In this document: piece by piece, positions 7,534 through 16,560 of the stretch
Position numbering within the stretch: position 1 is the first letter of the stretch
How the letters are laid out: each line of letters begins with the position of its first letter
Assembly: GCA_041398845.1 (NCBI GenBank)
Contig: JAWKTZ010000007.1
Coordinates: 558,001-622,000, forward strand
Source: Fuerstiella sp041398845
GTDB taxonomy: Bacteria > Planctomycetota > Planctomycetia > Planctomycetales > Planctomycetaceae
DNA: 64,000 nucleotides
Reading direction: 5' to 3'
The notes under the pieces: generated by a model
The model's input: only the letters and a program-made list of their open reading frames with translations
Database searches by the model: none
What the model was told of the DNA's origin: nothing
Translations under genes and position numbers: made by a program

Positions 7534-9007
7534 CAATACCGTTCAATGAATCATAACTACCGTATCTTCAAAGGCTTTGGTCAACGGTGGTTGCTTTCGG
7601 TGTTCGGGGCGGCACTTGTTCCAGCGTGACATTTTACGCTTGATCACGCGAGGATTGATGCGGTTGCGGCGCGGGGGAATGCGTTCCTGGCTGATCTCCC
7701 ACACGACCGCCCGGTACCACTGAGTCAGGCTCACTTCGCTACTGGCATCGCACTCGGGCAAGCGGGTCTTGATGATCTGAAACGACCCTTTGAAGGATAA
7801 ACGGTCGACATCCATTCCAGCCTCTTCGGCTGCCTCCAACATCATCACTCGCGTCACAAAATGGGCGATCGACATCGCATAGATTTCCTGTTTCAAGCCA
7901 TCGCTGGTTTCGCTGCGATAGTTCGTCGTCTTCTCTGCGCGACATGGATCCTGATGAGTCTTCTGCTCATCAAACACCAGTTCCTCTTCCCATCGCTCGT
8001 GATACACCATAACAAGTTCCTTAGCCGGAAACTCGTCCGCGTCAAGCAGGTTCGTCATCAAGCGATGCACCTCGTCATGCCCTGTTCGCTGAGGGTCGTC
8101 CAGCTTGTACTCAATCACGCGAACGACGATGCCTTGACTGTCGTGGGTGCGATACCAGTTGCTCGGATAGACCTTCGCCAGAAACGAGCCATCGTCAAAC
8201 ATTTTGATCGGAGTGAAGACCATCGACTTCTGAATACGGATCAGCAACTTGTGCTTTTTGTGCAGCAATTCCCAGTGTTTGTAGCTGAAAAAGCCGCGAT
8301 CTTCGATCAAGAGTGCGTCCTCGGAGATCGAATCCCATAGCTGCTCGACGAGCGTTTTTTCCGAATCATGCCACCCGCCATACACGAAGGCGAACTCAAT
8401 ATGAGTACCCAATTCGACAAGGCTGACTTTGCGCACTTGAGGGAACGGGCCTTCGCCGCGACTGCCAGAAGAGCGACCGAAGTGTTGGTGAGCTTCACAG
8501 TCGGGAACCTCCAGCACTGTGCCATCAATGGCCACTTTGCGAAGGCCGCGATAGAACGCGCCGATCGTTTTCGCTGTGGCCATCGGTCGGACCACCAGCT
8601 TGTGAAGGGCTACCAGCGGCTCGCTTCCCAATCGCTGCCTGGCCATGCACAAGGTCGATCGTGCCGGCGAGTGTTCTCCATGTCGCAACCGGCGACAAGC
8701 TTTGAAGACCTGACGGATCGGCAATTCAGTGAATAGTCCCATTGCCAGTACAACCCACATCATGACTTCATGAGTCAATCCGCAGCCTTGGTTATTTCGT
8801 TTGCCGGTTTGTTCCATCACGCGATTGATATGCTCCGGCAAGATGATATTTTCCAGACCGACCAATCGGTCTACGATGCGTCCATTGATATCTGATGTCA
8901 GTTCAGAGCATCCTTGCTCGTTCATGTCGCGGTTCCTTCGGGGCTGGTTGGTGGTTCAACCTAACTCTCACAGGAACCGCGACTTATGTAAACATTGAAC
9001 GGTATTG
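7534..9007 (-). mobile_element. IS4-family insertion sequence (1474 bp), complete
   Basis: The element is bounded by a 15-bp perfect inverted repeat, CAATACCGTTCAATG at 7534-7548 and its complement at 8993-9007. Both sides carry the 10-bp duplication GGTTTAACGG (7524-7533, 9008-9017), within the 10-12 bp expected for IS4 elements. It holds one intact transposase gene. It lies next to the ISAs1-like element, with only two bases between their target duplications. Confidence 0.93.
7543..8925 (-). CDS. IS4-family transposase, intact
   Basis: The 460-residue enzyme catalyses cut-and-paste transposition of its element. It has an N-terminal IS4 domain (about residues 25-110), the first catalytic Asp in KVAIDGTVLEVPD, the second in ALLIEDRGFFSY, and the IS4-type signature YHERWEEELVFDEQKTHQ carrying the catalytic Glu. 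The frame is uninterrupted from ATG at 8925 to the TGA at 7543-7545; the stop codon lies inside the left inverted repeat. Intact ends, intact frame and perfect target duplication suggest recent insertion and possible activity. Confidence 0.92.
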   Translation of the reverse strand: MNEQGCSELTSDINGRIVDRLVGLENIILPEHINRVMEQTGKRNNQGCGLTHEVMMWVVLAMGLFTELPIRQVFKACRRLRHGEHSPARSTLCMARQRLGSEPLVALHKLVVRPMATAKTIGAFYRGLRKVAIDGTVLEVPDCEAHQHFGRSSGSRGEGPFPQVRKVSLVELGTHIEFAFVYGGWHDSEKTLVEQLWDSISEDALLIEDRGFFSYKHWELLHKKHKLLIRIQKSMVFTPIKMFDDGSFLAKVYPSNWYRTHDSQGIVVRVIEYKLDDPQRTGHDEVHRLMTNLLDADEFPAKELVMVYHERWEEELVFDEQKTHQDPCRAEKTTNYRSETSDGLKQEIYAMSIAHFVTRVMMLEAAEEAGMDVDRLSFKGSFQIIKTRLPECDASSEVSLTQWYRAVVWEISQERIPPRRNRINPRVIKRKMSRWNKCRPEHRKQPPLTKAFEDTVVMIH

Positions 9008-9017
9008 GGTTTAACGG
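9008..9017. repeat. Target-site duplication of the IS4-like element (right copy)
   Basis: Exact second copy of GGTTTAACGG, abutting the right inverted repeat. The following 282 bases up to the next gene hold no recognisable feature. Confidence 0.9.
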
Positions 9018-9299
9018 GGGGCCCACTTCGTGACTTGTTGTGGCTGGGGCTGGTGCGGGCGGGTGTGGACTTCGAACAAAAACCCGGACTAATCCTGGAG
9101 TTCTTCCGGACGGCACATGAGTTTCGGACGCCGGAACTGTGGAAAAACGCATTTTCATCTGCATTCTGTGGCGTTCGGGGGAGAGGCGGGCGGACGTTCC
9201 GCTTACAATCAGCACCAACTGGCCTGTTCCGGTTCGTGTTTTCTGACGCGGATTCCGGTCTGCTGTCAATTCTGTATCGCCCATTCGGAGTCCACGTTT

Positions 9300-11753
9300 A
9301 TGCGCTCTGACCTTTCTTTCTGCGTCATCAAACTCAGCATCGCGACCGTACTGTTCCTTCCGCTGGTCGGTTGTGGTGGCGGCGATGCGACAGATTCTGC
9401 GGGTGGTGACAGTTCGGCGTCCAAAGATGCGGTGCAGGCCGAAACCGAACAGATGATGGGGATGGGAGGAGCCGATGGTGCCGGCGACCCGACGATGGAT
9501 CCTGCTGCAACAGGGATGGGGGCCGGAGACAGCGGTGACATGGCCATGATGGACCCAACCACCTCCGGTCACGGGATGGAAGCTGACGCGGCCGGAACCA
9601 TGGGCACGGAAATGGAAATGCAGATGGAGGGGTACTCAGGCGGCCAGCCCGGTGGACCAGGGGTCGGTGGAATGTCGCAAAAGCCGCCTCGACCAGCCGA
9701 TGTGGCTCAATGGACGGACGAACAACTGGTGGCCGCAGCGGAGGAACGTGATCCGCGAATTCTCCAGGCTCTTCAAGTGAAAGCGGAAAATACCAAGGGC
9801 AATCCGGAGTTTGCCAAAGTGATGACTCGAGTGCTGCAGCAGGGAGCTGGCGTTCCGACTCAGGGAGCCGAACCGAACGGCGGCGCGGCGTCCGGCGCAG
9901 GGCTTCCGGGACTGAATGGGCTCTTCGGAGGTTCCGGCGATGCCGACTCGTCAGCTCCGGCAGCGTCCGGTTCTGTACCGGCCCCCGCCAATGGCAAGCC
10001 GGCTGTTCCGCCGGGCGGTGCATCATACCATCCGGGAATGGATTCATTGGAGGTGATGCTGGGCGAGGCGTTATTGAGTTATGTTCCTCAGGCTGTTCAG
10101 GGCACGCGCGGGGCAGCCGAGCGATTGCAGGGATCAGTGAGTGGTTCGACTCCGGAAGGTGCCTCGGGATCGATGCCGAGTGCTGATCCTGCAACCGACC
10201 CGGCGGCCATGGAATCCATGATGGAAGGGATGCAAAACTATGGCAACTACGCCGACGGTTCCAACCGGCCCGGCAACGGCAAACTGGATACCGAACAACT
10301 GGTGCATGCCGTCGCAAAGGCGCTGGTGATCAACAATACTCCGGAAGCGTGGGACATGTTGAAGGGCATGGCGACCGGATCTGTGCCAACATCGCTGCCA
10401 CCTGCGACCAATATCGAAATTGTGCTCGCAGAAATCTTTGCCGCAGAAACGATCAACCTGCCTGTGGCTGAGCAACTTCTTGGGACGGCCATGATGTCTG
10501 TCGCGACGGCTCCGGCTGAACACCAGAGCACCATGCGTTTTCTGGCGGCATTGGCTCAAAACCCAACAGACTATTTTCTGCAGCTATCCAGGAACGACGG
10601 ACCGCCGCCTGTCGGTGGAGCGATTGCCGGAGGAGGCGGTGTTCCCGGCCAACCAGGTTCGGTTGGAATGGGTGTCGGCACGATGGATCCTGCCATGATG
10701 GAAAGCAGTCAGTATGACGGCGGCGAAATGGCTGGCGGACCGGGAATGACCGGGCCAGGAATGCAACCTGGAGGCGGCAAGCCCGCCGTGTCTCCGTTAC
10801 CGAACGTGCGGATTTCGGAGGCGGCCATGATTCCTGTCGCCACAGCATTGTGGAACAAGCCCGCCGTGGACGCCGTGGTGGCTCAGCTTCTGGCCGCCGA
10901 CAGTCCGGCAGCAGTGCCCGAGGTGCTGGCGTTTGCGTCAACGATTCCCACAGACTCGGTGCGTCAGGCCATGTTTACATTGTTTGAGAAGTCTCATCAG
11001 CAGGGAGCCGCCGAGCTTTCTCACAGCGGGCTGTTTCAGTTTGTGGCCCGCGATCCGGGAATGATGACGGTCCTGAAATCGCTTCCTCGACCACGTCCGG
11101 TCCGGAAGGCTCCGGCGGCCAACGGCAATGTGGCACCGGTGGAAGTCGACCCGACAACGTCATGGACAGCGGCCACTCAGGAAGTGGTGCTGTCACTGCG
11201 AGATCGTCTGCGAGAAGTCAGTGACGTTCCGGAACTCAAGTACGACGGCCTGCAGCGAGTGCGATTGCATCGGGACGCGGTTCCGCAACGATCGATTGTG
11301 GTGAAAGCGTCCAATGACAAAGCGAAGGCCCTTGGCGATGCTGCTCCGTCAGAGACCACAATTTATTACACGTCCTGCGTGGTCAGTCCGATGCGTGCGA
11401 GTGACATGCAGGCGATTGTGGATCATTACGAAAAACGAATCAAAGGCATCAAGCACGAAGACAGAAATCGCGGAATTCTGTGGTATGACGGCGTTAAGGA
11501 AAATGAAGACGGAACTCTGGAAACCATGGATGTGATTGTTGAACAGGTCGGCGCGAAGGCTCAACAGGGTGCCGGGGGTTACGACGGTGGAACCGGCGAA
11601 TATGCAGGCGGTCCGGGTGCGGGCGGTCCAGGCGTGGGCGGTCCGGTGCAGTTCAACATCGAAGTCGTGGTGGTGATCACGAAGAATCCCGAAGCGGACG
11701 GCAACGGCGCGGCGGTCACCACCAATGATTCGCCCGACACCACGAAACAATAA
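9300..11753 (+). CDS. Large Met/Gly-rich lipoprotein of unknown function
   Basis: The 817-residue product starts at the ATG at 9300 (GGAG about 9 bases upstream), because this start gives a lipoprotein signal MRSDLSFCVIKLSIATVLFLPLVGCGGG with lipobox LVGC. An open frame extends further upstream but lacks a signal. Residues about 30-160 and 430-520 are low-complexity, rich in Met, Gly, Pro and Asp (for example MMGMGGADGAGDP). Between them are helical segments (AVAKALVINNTPEAWDML, AEQLLGTAMMSVATAPAE). The C-terminal 200 residues look folded (TIYYTSCVVSPMRASDMQ, HEDRNRGILWYDGVKENEDG) and end in a Gly-rich tail. It is probably anchored to the outer face of a membrane. No family is recognised; the layout resembles planctomycete-specific hypothetical proteins. 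Confidence 0.75.
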   Translation: MRSDLSFCVIKLSIATVLFLPLVGCGGGDATDSAGGDSSASKDAVQAETEQMMGMGGADGAGDPTMDPAATGMGAGDSGDMAMMDPTTSGHGMEADAAGTMGTEMEMQMEGYSGGQPGGPGVGGMSQKPPRPADVAQWTDEQLVAAAEERDPRILQALQVKAENTKGNPEFAKVMTRVLQQGAGVPTQGAEPNGGAASGAGLPGLNGLFGGSGDADSSAPAASGSVPAPANGKPAVPPGGASYHPGMDSLEVMLGEALLSYVPQAVQGTRGAAERLQGSVSGSTPEGASGSMPSADPATDPAAMESMMEGMQNYGNYADGSNRPGNGKLDTEQLVHAVAKALVINNTPEAWDMLKGMATGSVPTSLPPATNIEIVLAEIFAAETINLPVAEQLLGTAMMSVATAPAEHQSTMRFLAALAQNPTDYFLQLSRNDGPPPVGGAIAGGGGVPGQPGSVGMGVGTMDPAMMESSQYDGGEMAGGPGMTGPGMQPGGGKPAVSPLPNVRISEAAMIPVATALWNKPAVDAVVAQLLAADSPAAVPEVLAFASTIPTDSVRQAMFTLFEKSHQQGAAELSHSGLFQFVARDPGMMTVLKSLPRPRPVRKAPAANGNVAPVEVDPTTSWTAATQEVVLSLRDRLREVSDVPELKYDGLQRVRLHRDAVPQRSIVVKASNDKAKALGDAAPSETTIYYTSCVVSPMRASDMQAIVDHYEKRIKGIKHEDRNRGILWYDGVKENEDGTLETMDVIVEQVGAKAQQGAGGYDGGTGEYAGGPGAGGPGVGGPVQFNIEVVVVITKNPEADGNGAAVTTNDSPDTTKQ

Positions 11754-11786
11754 CATCACAGATTTTGGTTATCGGTTCCCGGCTTC

Positions 11787-12530
11787 ATGAATCGCTTTGA
11801 TACGCTGACATCGGACGTCCATGCGAACATGCATCTGAATACAGAGATGCCTTTGCCAAACACCCGGGAGGCGGTGCTGGACTTCTTCGGACGCGTGCAG
11901 AAGGCGTATCCGACGATGCGCAATTTCTATACTCGGGACAACGGCGACTTTGTCATGGAAGAGGACAAAGATCAGCCACATCATCGCTGGATTTCTCTGG
12001 AACCTCGCCGCATCTGCAGCGGCTTTGTGAACCCTGCCGATCTGGGCGCAGCGGAAGAGCAGCATCGACTGATTCTGGAACTGGTGCCCTACATGCTGTC
12101 GGTCAGTCCGCTGGACTGCGAAGCGCTGGATTACATGATGGGATTTGATTTCCGCTATCGGGGCAATCATGACATGCTGGTGGCCCGGGCTCTGGGATGT
12201 CCACCGGCCTTTGAACGCCTGCCTCGTCTGGCGGGTGCCGCCGTGCTGAACTATGAGCCGTCCATGACGATCAGCCTTGACGAATCGTGTCGGCTGCAGG
12301 CTCGACTGATGGTGGAGACCCGCACCAATGCGTATCAGGTTCGTCGCGACGAGTTTCCGGAAGAAACCATCAGTGTGTATTTCACGGTTCGTCAATACGG
12401 CAGCATGGAACACGACGCGTCCTTTCCGGATCGGCTGAGTCAGCTTCGGGCGAAGTCGGAAGAACTTCTGGAAGCGTTTGTGTACGACGAAGTGCTGCTG
12501 CCGCTCGACCAGGCCATTGCCGCTTCCTGA
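11787..12530 (+). CDS. Conserved hypothetical protein
   Basis: The 247-residue protein has no signal peptide or membrane segment and looks like a compact cytosolic protein. Distinctive stretches are AYPTMRNFYTRDNGDFVMEE, PRRICSGFVNPADLGAAEEQ, DYMMGFDFRYRGNHD and ETISVYFTVRQYG. Codon use and length fit a real gene, and it follows the lipoprotein gene after 33 bases, so the two may be cotranscribed. I do not recognise the family and assign no function. Confidence 0.7.
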   Translation: MNRFDTLTSDVHANMHLNTEMPLPNTREAVLDFFGRVQKAYPTMRNFYTRDNGDFVMEEDKDQPHHRWISLEPRRICSGFVNPADLGAAEEQHRLILELVPYMLSVSPLDCEALDYMMGFDFRYRGNHDMLVARALGCPPAFERLPRLAGAAVLNYEPSMTISLDESCRLQARLMVETRTNAYQVRRDEFPEETISVYFTVRQYGSMEHDASFPDRLSQLRAKSEELLEAFVYDEVLLPLDQAIAAS

Positions 12531-12898
12531 GCACTCTCGCCACGAGGTCTGTGCCGCCTGCAGATGGTGAATTCCCCCGGCTGACGCTGTGGACTGGCGG
12601 GGTATTCCGGGGTATTCCCGCAGCCCCGGCCTGATCTGCTGTTAAAGGAACTGACACGTCAGCCGGTCCTGGCATGACGTATTCGCACATTTTCCCGCAG
12701 ACTCGGCGTAACCAGTACAGTCGACGCAGACTCTGTCGTTGTTCGGCAACGTGACGTGCGTTTTTTTCACCGCGCAGAAAATGCCAGGCTAGCCTCAAAG
12801 CGTACATCGAATTCCCGGGTCCGTCTTTCCGGCGGCGTGGGATTCACGAATCAACATGTTCCCGGATGATTTCTCATCATCGTGGCCAGTCTGTGACG
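12531..12898. other. Intergenic region before the signalling block
   Basis: This 368-base stretch separates the hypothetical gene from the GGDEF gene. It contains no convincing coding frame. A GGGGTATTCC is repeated in tandem near 12599-12618, of no evident meaning. The promoter of the signalling block should lie here, but I cannot point to a clear -35/-10 pair. Confidence 0.4.
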
Positions 12899-13900
12899 AT
12901 GCCTTACCCAACCGCAATCTCAACCGACAACGCAGTGCTGACTGCGGTCCCGGATGCCATCGAAGGTGCACCTCTGACGGTGCATCGCGATACCATTCTG
13001 GGAGATATCCCGTCACGCGGGTGTCATGAGTACGTTCTTGTCTGTAATGATGAACAGCAGATTGTCGGTGTGGTTCCATCGCGTGAGATCGATCGCCGCC
13101 TGATCTCCACCAATCGCTTCGAACGCACTCGCTGGCATGCGATGCCTGTGGGAGCGATGCTGAATATGTCACTGGCGAGGCACACCGGTGCCGGACCTTC
13201 GTTTCAGCAGGGTGAATTGAAGTGCGCCACGATCTGCGAAGACGGCCAACTGTTTGGTCTGTCTGTTGACGGCGATCTGTTTCTGAGCTGGCGTCGGCTG
13301 GAAAGCATGTTTACCGCCGCTCTGTCCGACCCGCTGACCGGCCTGATGAATCGGCTGGCGTATGAACGAAGACTGTCGGAAGAATGGAATCGGTCTCAGC
13401 GGACGGGAAATTCCATCGGCGTGGTTGTTGTCGATCTGGACGATTTCAAGCATGTCAACGACACCTACGGCCATGTCGTCGGTGACGAAGTTCTGTCACG
13501 AGTCGGGCGTCAACTGGAAGCGTCCATGCGTTCCTATGATGTTGTCGCTCGCTTTGGCGGCGACGAATTTGTGGCTTTGTGTCTGGGATGTGGCCCGGAC
13601 GCCATTGAAATTCCGGTGAAGCGGCTGCTGGACAGTCTGGCGGAAATCCAGATGGATGTGAACGGTCAGACCATTCGCGTTGCGGCGAGTATCGGGGCGG
13701 CCGTTCGACATTCCGGATTCGCCGACAGCGAACCGGAACATCTGTTTGTGGCCGCTGACAAGTGCCTTTATGAATCCAAAAGATCGTCATCGAATTCATG
13801 GAAGATCGAATTCGGCGTCGGTATGGACTCGTTTGCGAAACCCGTTGTGCCGCGTGCTACAGGTGATCCCAAACGACTTGCGTTAACAACGGAATCCTGA
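12899..13900 (+). CDS. Diguanylate cyclase (GGDEF) with N-terminal CBS-like sensor
   Basis: The enzyme would make cyclic di-GMP from two GTP. The catalytic domain occupies about residues 145-310, with SDPLTGLMNRLAYERRL at its start and an intact active-site loop RFGGDEF (GGDEF near 220-224). An inhibitory I-site RxxD (RSYD) sits exactly five residues before GGDEF, so product inhibition is expected. The first 130 residues resemble a CBS-like fold (AIEGAPLTVHRDTILGDIP, EQQIVGVVPSREIDRRLI), probably a ligand sensor; this is inference. No membrane segment is present. The start is uncertain: ATG 12899 is used here, ATG 12866 would add 11 residues, and neither has a strong ribosome site. It opens a run of four same-strand genes. 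Confidence 0.85.
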   Translation: MPYPTAISTDNAVLTAVPDAIEGAPLTVHRDTILGDIPSRGCHEYVLVCNDEQQIVGVVPSREIDRRLISTNRFERTRWHAMPVGAMLNMSLARHTGAGPSFQQGELKCATICEDGQLFGLSVDGDLFLSWRRLESMFTAALSDPLTGLMNRLAYERRLSEEWNRSQRTGNSIGVVVVDLDDFKHVNDTYGHVVGDEVLSRVGRQLEASMRSYDVVARFGGDEFVALCLGCGPDAIEIPVKRLLDSLAEIQMDVNGQTIRVAASIGAAVRHSGFADSEPEHLFVAADKCLYESKRSSSNSWKIEFGVGMDSFAKPVVPRATGDPKRLALTTES

Positions 13901-13976
13901 TTCTTTCCTGTCACAGCCTGATTCACAACCGCGAATTATTTCAGCGATCGTCACTGACGAACACCGGGGCATTCAC

Positions 13977-15158
13977 ATGACCGATTACACCAAGACATTT
14001 CTGTCGAAATTTGACGACGCGTTGAGCATCACGCTGGACGGTCCGGAGGTGCCCGTTCATGCAGAGCAGCAACAGGTCGACGAAGTCGAATGGGTGCTGT
14101 ACGGCTACATCCATGAACATGGTGAAGCGGTGCGGATGCCCGTCAAGACGCAGCCCTTCACCATTGGTCGCCACCCCGAAAACAGCGTGTGCATTTCCAA
14201 TTCCACGGTGTCCGGATTTCACGCCGAAATTCTGATTGCCGGTGATCAGCTTCTGGTGCGGGACCGCGACAGTACCAACGGCAGCCTGCTGAACGGCAAG
14301 CGACTGAACACCGTCGAACCTCTGCAGGACAGCGACATTCTGCACTTCGGCAATGTGATGTTTCGTCTGCAGAAGGAATCGACCGTGGTTCAGACCGCGA
14401 CGATGACCTCGGATTCCGTCGGCGAAGCGATTGCTCAGGTGCAGTTCAATACGTTGATGAGTCGTCCGGGAGTGATGCCGTATTTTCAGCCCATCGTCCG
14501 TCTGGATACCTGCGAACGGATCGGCTTTGAAGTGCTGTCACGCAGTCAGTTTGTGGGACTGGAAACGCCCGACAAGATGTTCCGCATTGCCGCTCAGCGA
14601 ACCAGCGAAGCGGCGCTGAGCCGGGTCTGTCGAGTCGAAGGGATGAAGGCCAGCGAGCATCTGAGCCGCAATATGCAGTTCTACCTGAACACACATCCGG
14701 CCGAACTGAACCAGACCGAATTGTTTGATTCACTGTACGAACTGCGATCGAATCATCCGGAGCAGAGCATCATGCTGGAAGTCCATGAATCCGGCGTCAC
14801 GTCTCTGGATTTCCTGCGACAACTGCGAACCATTCTGACCGAAGTCAACGTCGGTCTGGCTTACGATGACTTCGGCTCCGGACAGGCTCGGCTGACCGAG
14901 CTGATTGAAGTGCCTCCCGATGTGCTGAAGTTCGATGTCAAACTGGTTCAGGGTCTGCCCACAGCAACTCAGGCACGACGTTCGACCATCGCCGGATTGA
15001 TTCGCATTGTGAGCGACCTGAACGTGGTTTCGCTCGCTGAAGGCATTGAAACTCAGGAAGAAGCCGACATCTGTCGCGAACTCGGCTTCGAACTTGCTCA
15101 GGGCTACCTGTTTGGCAGGGGCGAGCCCGTCACCAAGTGGCTGCGGGAAGCCACATAG
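13977..15158 (+). CDS. FHA domain fused to EAL (c-di-GMP phosphodiesterase) domain
   Basis: The 393-residue protein joins a phosphothreonine-binding FHA domain (about residues 55-125; core GRHPENSVCISNSTVSGFH and DRDSTNGSLLNGK) to an EAL domain (about 155-390). In the EAL part the signature is EVL (185-187) instead of EAL, but the other catalytic positions are present: Asn238, Glu268, the pair DDFGSG (Asp297-Asp298), Lys318, Glu355 in SLAEGIET and the closing QGYLFGRG. It may therefore hydrolyse c-di-GMP to pGpG, or be a reduced-activity sensor. The FHA domain suggests control by a Ser/Thr kinase, and such a kinase is encoded two genes downstream. It follows the GGDEF gene by 76 bases in the same direction. 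Confidence 0.88.
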   Translation: MTDYTKTFLSKFDDALSITLDGPEVPVHAEQQQVDEVEWVLYGYIHEHGEAVRMPVKTQPFTIGRHPENSVCISNSTVSGFHAEILIAGDQLLVRDRDSTNGSLLNGKRLNTVEPLQDSDILHFGNVMFRLQKESTVVQTATMTSDSVGEAIAQVQFNTLMSRPGVMPYFQPIVRLDTCERIGFEVLSRSQFVGLETPDKMFRIAAQRTSEAALSRVCRVEGMKASEHLSRNMQFYLNTHPAELNQTELFDSLYELRSNHPEQSIMLEVHESGVTSLDFLRQLRTILTEVNVGLAYDDFGSGQARLTELIEVPPDVLKFDVKLVQGLPTATQARRSTIAGLIRIVSDLNVVSLAEGIETQEEADICRELGFELAQGYLFGRGEPVTKWLREAT

Positions 15159-15196
15159 TTTTTTGTTCGGTCCACCTGTTTATCAGAATTCGTGTC

Positions 15197-16534
15197 ATGT
15201 CCAGTCTGTCCACCGCTCCTCCGGATTCGTCGCTGCTGGCGCTGCTGCTCAGCGGTGAGCGATTCTGGCCGACCGATCCCCGATCGATTCATGATCTGGG
15301 TCTGAGCGAACCGTTCCTGGAAGGTCTGGTCTGCAAGCTGCTGCTGTCAGGCGGAAACGCCAGCGGACGAACTGTGGCAGCGGAACTTTGCCTGCCCTTC
15401 AAGATCGCCGAAGCCACTCTGGAACGTCTGCGCACGCGCCGTCTGGTGACTCATGCCGGTTCCAGCAGTTTCAATGACTATGTGTACGGACTGTCCGACG
15501 AAGGTCGCAAGCGCGCTCAGTCGTTTCACGAAGAATGTTCCTATGTCGGACCGGCTCCGGTTCCTCTGAACGATTATATTATTTCCGTGGAAGCTCAGGC
15601 GATCGGAGACGAACCGATTCGGCGAGCTGAGCTGGCCGATGCGTTTCAGGACATTTCGATTGCCGGCGAACTCCTGGATCTGCTGGGCCCGGCCGTGAAT
15701 TCCGGCAGCGGCATGTTTCTGTACGGAGCTCCCGGCAACGGCAAGTCAACGCTGGCCAAACGCATTACAAGCTGTTTCGGCCAGGAAATCTGGCTGCCGC
15801 ATGCCATCATCGACGGGCGGCAGATTATTACGCTGTTCGATCCGGCCTATCACCACACCGTCGACCAGACCGGCCAGACCAACAGCCATGATCCGCGGTG
15901 GGTGCGAGTGCGTCGGCCCACCGTTGTTGTCGGTGGCGAACTGACTCTGGACAGTCTGGAAATCCGTCATGACCCGGTGTCCAACATCAGCGAAGCCCCG
16001 CTGCATATGAAAAGCAACTGCGGCTGTCTGCTGATAGACGACTTCGGTCGCCAGCGTATTTCTCCGGAAGAACTGCTGAATCGCTGGATCGTACCTCTGG
16101 AAAACAAACACGACTTCCTGACTTTGCCGACCGGGAAGAAGCTGCAGGTGCCCTTCGAACAGTTGATCATTTTTTCGACCAACCTTGAACCATCTGACCT
16201 GGTGGACGAGGCGTTTCTGCGCCGCATTCCGTATCGCATTGAACTGTGCGATCCGGACGAACAGGAGTTCCACTGTCTGTTTCAGATTGCTGCGGAAAAC
16301 ATCGGATGCTTTTTTGATCCCGACGCAGTGGAACACATTCTGGCGACGTACTACCGACCGGTCAAACGCCCGCTGCGTCGCTGCCATGCTCGCGATCTGC
16401 TGCTGCAGGTCAGAAACTACTGCACTTACAACGACCTGGCGTTCGAAATGCAGGCAGGTTACTTCGACCGCATTGCCGGCGGATTTTTTACCGAAATTGA
16501 AACCAAAACTCTGGCACGGCCGGTCAGTCAATAA
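15197..16534 (+). CDS. AAA+ ATPase with N-terminal winged-helix domain
   Basis: The ATG at 15197 gives 445 residues and avoids overlap with the preceding gene. Residues about 5-115 look like a winged helix (SGRTVAAELCLPFKIAEATLERLRTRRLV, then a wing ending in YGLSDEGRKRA). The ATPase core has Walker A GAPGNGKST (177-185), Walker B CGCLLIDDFGR, sensor 1 in LIIFSTNL and a candidate arginine finger in FLRRIPYRIEL. Unusually long inserts sit between Walker A and B (DPAYHHTVDQTGQTNSHDPRW). It has no protease or helicase domain, so it probably remodels a partner or DNA-bound complex. It lies 38 bases after the FHA-EAL gene and 26 before the kinase gene, a clear operon position. The specific role is unknown. 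Confidence 0.82.
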   Translation: MSSLSTAPPDSSLLALLLSGERFWPTDPRSIHDLGLSEPFLEGLVCKLLLSGGNASGRTVAAELCLPFKIAEATLERLRTRRLVTHAGSSSFNDYVYGLSDEGRKRAQSFHEECSYVGPAPVPLNDYIISVEAQAIGDEPIRRAELADAFQDISIAGELLDLLGPAVNSGSGMFLYGAPGNGKSTLAKRITSCFGQEIWLPHAIIDGRQIITLFDPAYHHTVDQTGQTNSHDPRWVRVRRPTVVVGGELTLDSLEIRHDPVSNISEAPLHMKSNCGCLLIDDFGRQRISPEELLNRWIVPLENKHDFLTLPTGKKLQVPFEQLIIFSTNLEPSDLVDEAFLRRIPYRIELCDPDEQEFHCLFQIAAENIGCFFDPDAVEHILATYYRPVKRPLRRCHARDLLLQVRNYCTYNDLAFEMQAGYFDRIAGGFFTEIETKTLARPVSQ

Positions 16535-16560
16535 CACGACGGAACGCAAAGGCACCTCTC

